Below are positions 1 to 5,675 of a stretch of DNA of 6,029 nucleotides, one piece after another (position 1 is the first letter of the stretch; each line of letters starts with the position of its first letter). Both the position numbers and the translations under genes were made by a program. This DNA comes from Bacteroidota bacterium (lineage in GTDB: Bacteria > Bacteroidota > Bacteroidia > Bacteroidales > Prolixibacteraceae): assembly GCA_023393265.1 (NCBI GenBank), contig JAEWME010000381.1:1-6029 (forward strand). The letters are read 5' to 3'. A model generated the notes under the pieces. It was not told the origin of the DNA, searched no databases, and saw only the letters and a program-made list of their open reading frames with translations.

Positions 1-1490
1 CCTCCTGCGATGTTGTGATCGATGGTGGCAATGATCTTCACCCTTGTTTCGTTTGCCAGCGCCTGTTTTTCCAGCGATTGTAAATTCTTTCTTGCCCGCA
101 TCAGGTTGCGTTCTGCCTCCTCATCGTTCGGAACTACCGACAAAATAGTGATTGGATTCTGCGATTTGGAATTTTTTACAAACGTGGCAAATTCGAGTAA
201 GGTCTCCATGTTGTCCATATTGGCGATCGGGATCATAATGTGCTCGCCGTCATGAACCGGATATTCGGCGTGGGGCTCTTCTTTTTCCTGCGTTACGATT
301 TGTCGGGAAGCGCTTTCCGTAACCAGTGTGGCAATCAGGCAGGTAATTAAAATCAGCAAAATAGTTCCATTCAGTACATATTCACCAATAATTCCGGTTT
401 GAAACCCAACCATGATCACGGCCAGCGTGGCCGCTGCGTGCGAACTGCTAAGTCCGAAAATAAGCCCTCGCTGACTTTTTGAATAGTTGAAAACTCGACT
501 GGTTGCCGATGCTGCCAGCCATTTACCAACGAGGGCAACAACTGAAAGTGTTAAGGCGATGATCACTGCAGTTGTCCCTTTCAGAAGTACCGAAATGTCG
601 ACCAGCATGCCCACGCTGATAAGGAAAAACGGGATGAAAATAGCGTTCCCGATAAATTCGATCCGGTTCATCAGGGTCGACGAATACGGGATCAGCTTGT
701 TTAGCGCGAGACCGGCAACAAACGCCCCGATGATGGGCTCGATGCCTGCAATTTCGGCGAGGAAAGCAGCAAAGAAAACAACAGAAAGCACAAATATGTA
801 ATGCGACGTTTTTTCACTTTCAAGTTTCTGAAAAAACCAGGCAGTTATTTTAGGAACAATCCAAAACATGATTGCTGAAAATACCGCGAGCGAACCGGCC
901 AGTTGTGTCCAGAAAGCCCAGCTCAGTCCACCGTTATTCGAACTCAGTATGATTGCCAAAAGGATCAGAACCGCTGTGTCGGTCAGGATTGTTCCTCCGA
1001 CAGTGATGGCAACTGCTTCGTTTTTGGATATGCCGAAACGGCTGACAATAGGGTAAGAAACCATGGTGTGCGTTGAAAACATACTCGAAATGAGTAAACT
1101 GGCCGTAAAGCTGTAATCGAGCAGATAATAACAAACTGGTAGCCCAATGGCCAGCGGGATGGTAAACGTCAGTACTCCGAAAACGACGCTCTTATTCCGG
1201 TTTTTCTGAAATTCTTTGAGGTCCAATTCCAAACCGGCAATGAACATGATATACAGGAGCCCGATGGTGGAGAATAATTTGACGGCTGAATTCTGTTCCA
1301 GCACATTCAATCCATGCGGCCCGATAATAACTCCTGAAATAATGAGTCCGATGATTCCGGGTATTTTTAGTTTCCGGAGCAAAATCGGCGAAAGCAAAAT
1401 GATAAACAGAATGACAGAGAAAACCAGGACCGGATTTTGGAATGGTCGTTCAAATTCGTGGGCAATATGGCTAAAAAAATCAGTTGTCAT
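1..1490 (-). CDS. CPA2-type cation:proton antiporter with C-terminal UspA-like domain (3' end outside window)
   Basis: This gene probably encodes an inner-membrane Na+/H+ or K+/H+ exchanger for pH and ion homeostasis. I translated 496 codons from the ATG at 1490 without a stop; the C-terminus lies left of the window. Residues ~21-390 are almost continuously hydrophobic and form a Na_H_Exchanger core. Visible family features are IPGIIGLIISGVIIGPHGL (~43-61), GLLYIMFIAGLELD (~77-90), GGTILTDTA (~165-173, with the likely ion-binding Asp at 171), EIAGIEPIIGAFVAGLALNK (~246-265), SVGMLVD (292-298) and SSSHAAATLAVIMVG (~348-362). After a charged linker, ~416-496 (HIMIPIAN, ITILSVVPN, VKIIATIDHN) looks like a universal-stress-protein domain, a known fusion in this family. 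The start is chosen because it precedes the first helix; upstream is GACGAAAG. Ion specificity cannot be read from the sequence. Confidence 0.92.
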   Translation of the reverse strand, partial: MTTDFFSHIAHEFERPFQNPVLVFSVILFIILLSPILLRKLKIPGIIGLIISGVIIGPHGLNVLEQNSAVKLFSTIGLLYIMFIAGLELDLKEFQKNRNKSVVFGVLTFTIPLAIGLPVCYYLLDYSFTASLLISSMFSTHTMVSYPIVSRFGISKNEAVAITVGGTILTDTAVLILLAIILSSNNGGLSWAFWTQLAGSLAVFSAIMFWIVPKITAWFFQKLESEKTSHYIFVLSVVFFAAFLAEIAGIEPIIGAFVAGLALNKLIPYSSTLMNRIEFIGNAIFIPFFLISVGMLVDISVLLKGTTAVIIALTLSVVALVGKWLAASATSRVFNYSKSQRGLIFGLSSSHAAATLAVIMVGFQTGIIGEYVLNGTILLILITCLIATLVTESASRQIVTQEKEEPHAEYPVHDGEHIMIPIANMDNMETLLEFATFVKNSKSQNPITILSVVPNDEEAERNLMRARKNLQSLEKQALANETRVKIIATIDHNIAG

Positions 1491-1586
1491 CTTTCGTCTT
1501 TTTGCTTTTCTGAAACGACCAATTCTAACCGCAAGATAGTGGATTTATTGCGCTTTTGGTTCCCTTAATCATTAAAAGACATTACA

Positions 1587-1603
1587 AATTTTGAATCAAA
1601 ATT
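1587..1603. repeat. 17-bp near-perfect palindrome, possible operator
   Basis: AATTTTGA and TCAAAATT are perfect inverted 8-bp arms around a single central A. The site lies ~100 bp upstream of the antiporter start and ~170 bp upstream of the phosphoesterase start. Its symmetry suits a dimeric repressor or activator, but AT-rich palindromes arise fairly easily by chance. No T-tract follows, so it is unlikely to be a terminator. Confidence 0.35.
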
Positions 1604-1721
1604 GTTCTCAGAAATTTTAGAAAATGTCCTGCCGGTTTTTGTATTTTTTCTGATGCACAGGTAAATACGATAGAAATTTGGCCGTTTCCTTTAATAAAAG
1701 ATTGATCTGAGGTTAATCGTT

Positions 1722-1739
1722 TTGTAATTAATTAGTTAC
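1722..1739 (+). promoter_or_regulatory. Weak Pho-box-like direct repeat
   Basis: TTGTAATTAATTAGTTAC contains two GTxA cores 11 bp apart, the spacing used by PhoB-type regulators. It agrees with 12 of 18 positions of the enterobacterial Pho box as I remember it (CTGTCATAWAWCTGTCAY). It ends about 31 bp before the phosphoesterase start. The region is AT-rich and the Pho box is not well defined in Bacteroidota, so this is a lead only. It matters because the downstream gene may be a phosphate-starvation lipid phosphoesterase. Confidence 0.2.
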
Positions 1740-1770
1740 TACTTGCAGCGAGTTTAAATGATAGGATGAT

Positions 1771-2625
1771 ATGCAGGAGGTAATCCGCAAATTAGATGTT
1801 TCCGTAATTTCCGACTTTCACCTGGCCACCATGGCCTGCAAGGCTAAACAACTCCTTAAATATTTGAAATCAATACAGCCAAAAACACTTGTTTTAAACG
1901 GCGACATCATTGATTCATGGCGCTTTAGCCGGAGTTATTTCCCAAAACCTCACCTGAAAGTAATTCGTCAGTTGCTGAAGATGATTGAGAAAGGTGTCCA
2001 GGTCGTTTACATTACCGGAAACCACGACGATGTTTTCAGAAAGTTCAACAATACGAAATTGGGTAATTTCAGGATCGTGAACCAGCTGGAGCTTATGGTT
2101 GACAACAAGAAAATATGGATTTTTCATGGCGATGTTTTCGACCACATTATCCACCACTCGCCATGGTTGGCAAAGCTTGGCGCAGCAGCTTACGGTTTTC
2201 TTACCATCCTGAATAAACTGGTTAATTTTTTCCTGAAGCTTTTCGGCGGAAAGGAAATGATCCTCTATAAGTCGATGAAAGATCGGATTAGCAAGCGGAA
2301 GCAAGTTTTGACGAACTTCGAGAAAGCGATTGGCAATGCTGCCATCAGCAGAAATGCACAGGTGGTAATCTGCGGTCACACCCACATGCCGGTTGACAAA
2401 ATAATCCAGACCGACAAAGCCTCGGTACGCTACCTGAACTGCGGCGACTGGGTAGAGCATTTGTCGGCTGCTGAGTGCATCGACGGGGTTTGGAACCTGA
2501 ACTTTTTTGCTCCTGAAATGACTGAAGAAGAAAGCGAGTCGCCCAATGATGAGTTGTTTATTCCCGACAAGAAGCAATTGTATAAATCGATTGTGGAAGA
2601 ACTGGCAGTGGCAGCATTCTTTTGA
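1771..2625 (+). CDS. COG2908 metallophosphoesterase, LpxH/PlcP-like (lipid head-group or nucleotide-lipid phosphoesterase)
   Basis: This 284-residue protein is a calcineurin-like binuclear-metal phosphoesterase. The five metal-site blocks are all present: SDFHL (D15, H17), NGDIIDSW (D45, D48), GNHD (N84, H85), FHGDVFD (H119) and CGHTHMP (H203, H205). A helical, partly hydrophobic and basic insert at ~130-185 resembles the lipid-binding cap of LpxH enzymes. There is no signal peptide, so it likely acts at the cytoplasmic face of the membrane. An automatic label would probably be UDP-2,3-diacylglucosamine diphosphatase (LpxH). However, the DSWR block, FHGDVFD and the late YLNCGDWVE motif (221-229) recall the PlcP phospholipase C branch of the same family, from memory of rhizobial sequences. 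A glycosyltransferase gene follows on the same strand. The ATG is preceded by TAGGATGAT, a weak ribosome site; nearby upstream ATGs are out of frame. Confidence 0.9.
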   Translation: MQEVIRKLDVSVISDFHLATMACKAKQLLKYLKSIQPKTLVLNGDIIDSWRFSRSYFPKPHLKVIRQLLKMIEKGVQVVYITGNHDDVFRKFNNTKLGNFRIVNQLELMVDNKKIWIFHGDVFDHIIHHSPWLAKLGAAAYGFLTILNKLVNFFLKLFGGKEMILYKSMKDRISKRKQVLTNFEKAIGNAAISRNAQVVICGHTHMPVDKIIQTDKASVRYLNCGDWVEHLSAAECIDGVWNLNFFAPEMTEEESESPNDELFIPDKKQLYKSIVEELAVAAFF

Positions 2626-2632
2626 GAATTTC

Positions 2633-2660
2633 CAATAACCAATATTCAATAATCAATATC
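2633..2660. repeat. Tandem heptamer repeat, four copies of CAATAWY
   Basis: Four heptamers lie head to tail: CAATAAC, CAATATT, CAATAAT and CAATATC. Equivalently, these are two 14-mers differing at two positions. The repeat starts 8 bp after the phosphoesterase stop and lies ~87 bp before the glycosyltransferase start. Its copies are not symmetric and form no strong hairpin. It could be a slippage-prone linker, a transcript leader element or part of a genome-wide dispersed AT-rich repeat. Confidence 0.6.
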
Positions 2661-2746
2661 CAAAGCCAGCGGAATTAGAAAGCTGCAACCACAGTAACTT
2701 CAGAATCACAGAAGCAATAAGTAACGAGAACCAAAATCGATCTGAC

Positions 2747-3769
2747 ATGAGAATTTTGTACGCCATACAAGGAACCGGAAACGGGCATTTGGCCCGTGCC
2801 ACCGAAATTGTGCCCATCCTGAAGCTGATGGCCGACACCGATGTGCTGGTAAGCGGTACGCAAGCCGACCTGAAAGTCCCGTTCAAAATTGATTACAGAC
2901 TTAAAGGAATGAGTTTCATTTTTGGCAAAAACGGTGGCGTCGATTTGTGGCAAACCCTTCGCAATATGTCTGTATTTCAAATGATGAGCGACATTCGTTC
3001 GCTCCCTGTCGATCAGTATGATTTGATCATCAACGATTTTGAGCCGGTATCGGCATGGGCTTGCATCTTCAGGGGTAAACCGTGTGTAAGTCTGAGTCAT
3101 CAAAATGCTGTTCTGCACCCCTCGGCGCCAGAACCCGAACACAACGACTGGCTGGGCAAGCTTATCCTGAAGTATTATGCTCCGGCCGGGCTCCGTTACG
3201 GCTTCAATTTTAAACCATGCTCTCCCAATATTTTCCCGCCTGTCGTTCGTCCCGACATCCGAAATGCTGAATCGTCCACACAACCGCACTATACGGTGTA
3301 CCTTCCCGCATACAGCGATCAGCAGATTCAGGATGTTTTATCCAGGATTCCGGATATCGAATGGCAGGTTTTTTCCAAACATTCCAAAACTTCCTATACG
3401 GTTGGTAATACTCATTTTCAGCCGGTTTCACTGACCGAGTTTACGAAAAGCTTTTTGCACTGCACCGGACTGATTTGTACCGCTGGGTTCGAAGGTCCCG
3501 CTGAAGCCATTTACCTCGGCAAAAAATTGTGTGTCATCCCGATGAAGAACCAGTATGAGCAATATTGCAATGCGGCATACCTAAAGTCAATGGGCGTAAA
3601 AGTGCTTAACAGTTTTTCCAGAAGTGTTCCTGAGTTGACTGAGTGGGTCAAAAATGGGGAAATGATGCAGATCGAGTATCCGGATTTAACTTTTGAACTA
3701 CTCGCCGACATTTTGATGAAGCACGCAAGTCCTTCCTCATTCCCCAGGTTGGACGTCGGTTTGATTTGA
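2747..3769 (+). CDS. GT-B glycosyltransferase, MurG/MJ1255-like (Glyco_trans_1_3 type)
   Basis: This 340-residue protein probably transfers a sugar from a nucleotide sugar to a lipid or cell-envelope acceptor. The N-terminal Rossmann half begins MRILYAIQGTGNGHLARATE; its GTGNGH loop (9-14) parallels the GGTGGH acceptor-side loop of MurG and GT28 enzymes. NDFEP (96-100) and SHQ (117-119) fit the same half. The C-terminal half holds CTAGFEGPAEAIYLGKK (~244-260) and PMKNQYEQYCNA (265-276), the expected donor-binding region of GT-B enzymes, with the glutamates and Q/E-rich loop in place. There is no signal peptide or membrane helix, so it is likely a peripheral membrane or cytosolic enzyme. It follows the phosphoesterase by 121 bp on the same strand, suggesting a shared pathway, perhaps glycosylation of the diacylglycerol released by that enzyme. 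Sugar and acceptor are unknown. No clear Shine-Dalgarno precedes the ATG. Confidence 0.85.
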   Translation: MRILYAIQGTGNGHLARATEIVPILKLMADTDVLVSGTQADLKVPFKIDYRLKGMSFIFGKNGGVDLWQTLRNMSVFQMMSDIRSLPVDQYDLIINDFEPVSAWACIFRGKPCVSLSHQNAVLHPSAPEPEHNDWLGKLILKYYAPAGLRYGFNFKPCSPNIFPPVVRPDIRNAESSTQPHYTVYLPAYSDQQIQDVLSRIPDIEWQVFSKHSKTSYTVGNTHFQPVSLTEFTKSFLHCTGLICTAGFEGPAEAIYLGKKLCVIPMKNQYEQYCNAAYLKSMGVKVLNSFSRSVPELTEWVKNGEMMQIEYPDLTFELLADILMKHASPSSFPRLDVGLI

Positions 3770-3779
3770 CAACTTGCCG

Positions 3780-4553
3780 CTATCCCTTGTTAATCCAGAG
3801 GTTGGTTCTGTTGACGACAAACCCCTCTTTTTTCGAGATCAGTTTGATGGTAACAATAATTGAGGCTGCAACCGTTATGGCTCTCAAAATATTGGCCGTC
3901 ATGTTTCCTGCGGCGCCGCCTTCCACGCTGAACAGCAACCACGAGAAATTCATCAGGACGTGCAATCCGATGTTGATCCATGCGTTGAATCGCCACTCTG
4001 CGTACAGCCAGCTAAACCAAATTGAGCCAAACGCCGTGGCCACGAAAGCGTAAAACGAACTTAACCAATTACTTCCCTGGTATAAATGCCACATGCCAAA
4101 AAAGATGGCGCAAAAAAGAGTGGCTGGTAAAAATCCCCATTTGAACCGACGAAACAGCAATCCAAATAGAAAGCTGCGCATCAACACTTCCTCGTAGAAT
4201 CCGGGCTGGATGCAGTTGGTCCATATTTTCAGGAGTTTAAAATCGGAATTAAGCGGCGAAAGCAGGGCAAACCCGATAAACAGTGGAGCGGTGAATAAAA
4301 TGGCAAAACCGGTCGCCTTGATGAAGTTTTTTGCCAATCCCAGTTCACGCAACATTTCGCCCTTTGCAATGATCAGTGTAACCAATATCACCGGCGAAAG
4401 ACGAGCCAGGAACCAGGTCAGATACCAAAGAAATGCGTTGTCAGGGAGCCATGTTGCCCAGTTGTGGTCGAACGAATATAAGATTTTGTCGAGGTAATAA
4501 GAAAGCATGAACCCGATGAGGGTAAGCGCTGTAAGTAGTAGATTTTTCTTCAT
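3780..4553 (-). CDS. CPBP-family intramembrane metalloprotease (Abi/Rce1-like)
   Basis: This 257-residue membrane protein has about seven hydrophobic segments, starting right after MKKN. It carries the three CPBP (formerly Abi) motifs: EEVLMR (E121, E122, R126), FGMWH (F152, H156) and HVLMN (H198, N202). These are the glutamate, histidine and asparagine residues of the active site in Rce1-type glutamate proteases. Family members cleave prenylated proteins or peptides, mature peptides in bacteriocin loci, or have unknown roles. I start at the ATG at 4553; the frame runs on to a TTG at 4607, but that adds 18 polar residues ahead of the first helix and overlaps an inverted repeat. Upstream lie the LytTR-type repeat array and the LytTR regulator gene, both in the same direction, so this is the likely regulatory target. 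The stop is 10 bp from that of the convergent glycosyltransferase. The substrate is unknown. Confidence 0.88.
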   Translation of the reverse strand: MKKNLLLTALTLIGFMLSYYLDKILYSFDHNWATWLPDNAFLWYLTWFLARLSPVILVTLIIAKGEMLRELGLAKNFIKATGFAILFTAPLFIGFALLSPLNSDFKLLKIWTNCIQPGFYEEVLMRSFLFGLLFRRFKWGFLPATLFCAIFFGMWHLYQGSNWLSSFYAFVATAFGSIWFSWLYAEWRFNAWINIGLHVLMNFSWLLFSVEGGAAGNMTANILRAITVAASIIVTIKLISKKEGFVVNRTNLWINKG

Positions 4554-4590
4554 GATTAGTTCAATTTTTTTGTGATCGTTTGTTTGTGCG

Positions 4591-4614
4591 ATATCCTTAT
4601 GAATCAAAGGATAT
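4591..4614. repeat. Perfect 8-bp inverted repeat ahead of the CPBP gene
   Basis: The arms ATATCCTT (4591-4598) and AAGGATAT (4607-4614) are exact reverse complements around an 8-nt loop, 37 bp before the CPBP start codon. It could be a dimer operator or a small hairpin in the 5' leader. On the minus strand the promoter-side arm reads into TATCCTTTG (4605-4613), one base longer than the Bacteroidota -7 element TAnnTTTG. If that is the promoter, a protein bound here would block it. There is no T-tract, so it is not an obvious terminator. Confidence 0.5.
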
Positions 4615-4632
4615 GGTGCAAATTAAAATCGA

Positions 4633-4727
4633 ACTTTTGAACTGGAAAAATGGAAGTGACCAACTGCAAAAATGTGTGATTAACTGCCGGCGGATGGGAC
4701 GAAATGCCTGTTTTTGGGATAAAATGC
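4633..4727 (-). promoter_or_regulatory. Array of five 20-22-bp-spaced direct repeats, probable LytTR binding sites
   Basis: Reading the minus strand, four 13-bp units occur at exact 20-bp steps: GCATTTTATCCCA (4727-4715), GCATTTCGTCCCA (4707-4695), GCAGTTAATCACA (4687-4675) and GCAGTTGGTCACT (4667-4655). A degenerate fifth, CCAGTTCAAAAGT (4645-4633), follows at a 22-bp step. Eight of 13 positions are invariant in the first four. The core GCAKTTNRT matches 7-8 of 9 positions of the LytTR half-site consensus as I recall it ([TA][AC][CA]GTTN[AG][TG]), which is used as direct repeats about two helical turns apart. The array sits between the LytTR gene and the CPBP gene, ending 80 bp before the CPBP start. 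I see no similar array in front of the LytTR gene itself. Confidence 0.72.
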
Positions 4728-4749
4728 AACTCGTTTGGTTGCCCAAATA

Positions 4750-5598
4750 TTAACCTCGGTCTTGTATTGACTGCTTCAACACTTTCACCATCGACCGCGA
4801 TACCGGCAGTTTTTGATCGAAACCGGCGAGGCATAATTCATACGACGAACCATTCAGTAAAACCGTTTCTGCAAAATTGAGATTAACAACGTAGGAGCGG
4901 TGGATTTTGCAAAACAACTGTTCGGGCAAAACCGAAAGCACATTGTTGAGCGTATTTCGGATGATATGCCGTTGAAGATTCGCTCCGTTCCAATGCATCA
5001 CTTCGATGTAATTCCCTTCCGACTTGATGAATACGATTTCGTTTTCTGGCAAAGTAACCGACGACTCGTTTTTGTTGTTGCTCTTAAAGGTGATTAATTG
5101 GACGGATTTTTCAGTTTCGTTGTTGCTGATCGGAGTTCTTTCGACCAATTTCAGTTGTATCCACTTTTGGTAGTACAGCACGGAAAATGGAACCAGTGCG
5201 ATTGAAACGGTGTATTTCAGGAAATTGAGGAATGCCATGACGTCAACTTTGTAATTTCCAATTACCTGGTGGTGATAGAGCAAGCTCACCAGTGTCAGCA
5301 AAAAAACGACAAGAATCAGGCACGCAGCTTCTTTAATAATACTCCAGTTGGCGGAACTAAACCACCGTGGGAGCAACAGATGTCCGGCGGAATAAAAGGC
5401 AACGTAGCAGAGCGACGCAATCACGCCATAGCCAAATAGAAACAGGCTTTTGTTGGCCATCGAAAATCCGTAGGTGCCAAATGGTTGAAATACAAGTAAA
5501 ATGAAAAAGACCATCAGCCCGATGATGCCGCCAGCAATAAATTGCTGTTTCAAAGGTGTGAGCGGGATGTGCCGAAATAGGAAGTTCGTTTTAGCCAT
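4750..5598 (-). CDS. Membrane-anchored LytTR-family transcription regulator
   Basis: This 282-residue protein joins a four-helix membrane domain (helices ~20-40, 51-78, 90-110 and 125-147) to a C-terminal LytTR DNA-binding domain (~178-278). LytTR landmarks are NEIVFIKSEGNYIEV (~186-200), FCKIHRSYVVNLN (~229-241) and KLPVSRSMVKVLK (~263-275); SEGNY and HRSYVVN are typical for the fold. It has no receiver domain, so it is probably a one-component regulator whose signal is sensed in or at the membrane, or passed by a partner protein. Such 4-TM LytTR proteins are common in Bacteroidota. The next gene in the same direction encodes a CPBP protease, preceded by an array of LytTR-like sites, so that gene is the likely target. 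The ATG at 5598 follows TATAAAGT, with no Shine-Dalgarno. The upstream gene ends 77 bp before it, so cotranscription with it is possible but not shown. Confidence 0.92.
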   Translation of the reverse strand: MAKTNFLFRHIPLTPLKQQFIAGGIIGLMVFFILLVFQPFGTYGFSMANKSLFLFGYGVIASLCYVAFYSAGHLLLPRWFSSANWSIIKEAACLILVVFLLTLVSLLYHHQVIGNYKVDVMAFLNFLKYTVSIALVPFSVLYYQKWIQLKLVERTPISNNETEKSVQLITFKSNNKNESSVTLPENEIVFIKSEGNYIEVMHWNGANLQRHIIRNTLNNVLSVLPEQLFCKIHRSYVVNLNFAETVLLNGSSYELCLAGFDQKLPVSRSMVKVLKQSIQDRG

Positions 5599-5675
5599 AC
5601 TTTATAAAAATAATATTCGCGCCGAATCTGCCGATCAAACCATTCCAAAAAAAACAGGATACTGAGGCGGTAATT

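Larger units (their letters stand above)
1491..1770. other. Divergent intergenic region
   Basis: This 280-bp AT-rich stretch separates the start codons of the antiporter (minus) and the phosphoesterase (plus), so it should carry promoters for both. I see no convincing Bacteroidota promoter (TTTG at -33, TAnnTTTG at -7). The nearest on the antiporter side is CTATCTTG near 1533-1540 on the minus strand, one base short of the -7 form. A 17-bp palindrome and a Pho-box-like site are listed separately. No coding potential was seen. Confidence 0.7.

Noticed and set aside
22..1539. Several plus-strand open frames (22-255, 487-801, 868-1056, 1216-1539) and a minus frame at 934-1134
   Set aside because: They lie inside the antiporter gene in other frames. 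Their translations show no family features, whereas the continuous minus frame gives a clean membrane transporter.
2616..2629. Small hairpin ATTCT-TTTG-AGAAT at the phosphoesterase stop
   Set aside because: The stem is 5 AT-rich base pairs and no T-tract follows, so it is not supported as a terminator.
1915..2649. Long minus-strand open frame antisense to the phosphoesterase
   Set aside because: At 244 codons it is long, but it mirrors a plus-strand gene with every catalytic motif intact. Its own protein shows no recognisable domain.
2675..3289. Minus-strand open frame antisense to the glycosyltransferase (204 codons)
   Set aside because: It overlaps a well-supported GT-B gene and its translation has no family resemblance.
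4554..4607. N-terminal extension of the CPBP protein to a TTG codon at 4607
   Set aside because: The added 18 residues are polar, precede the natural MKKN-plus-helix start, begin with a rare start codon and run through the inverted repeat. The ATG at 4553 is preferred.
4633..4727. CRISPR interpretation of the direct repeats
   Set aside because: Conserved units are only ~13 bp with 7-9 bp between them, far below CRISPR repeat and spacer sizes, and no cas gene is present. A regulator-site array fits better.
4604..4834. Minus-strand open frame of 76 codons across the repeat array
   Set aside because: It overlaps the end of the LytTR gene out of frame and the 20-bp repeats are not a multiple of three. 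No protein features are seen.
5640..5660. Possible terminator after the DUF4130 gene, an eight-T run on the minus strand
   Set aside because: The preceding inverted sequence CAG-TATC-CTG gives only a 3-bp stem, too weak to call an intrinsic terminator.
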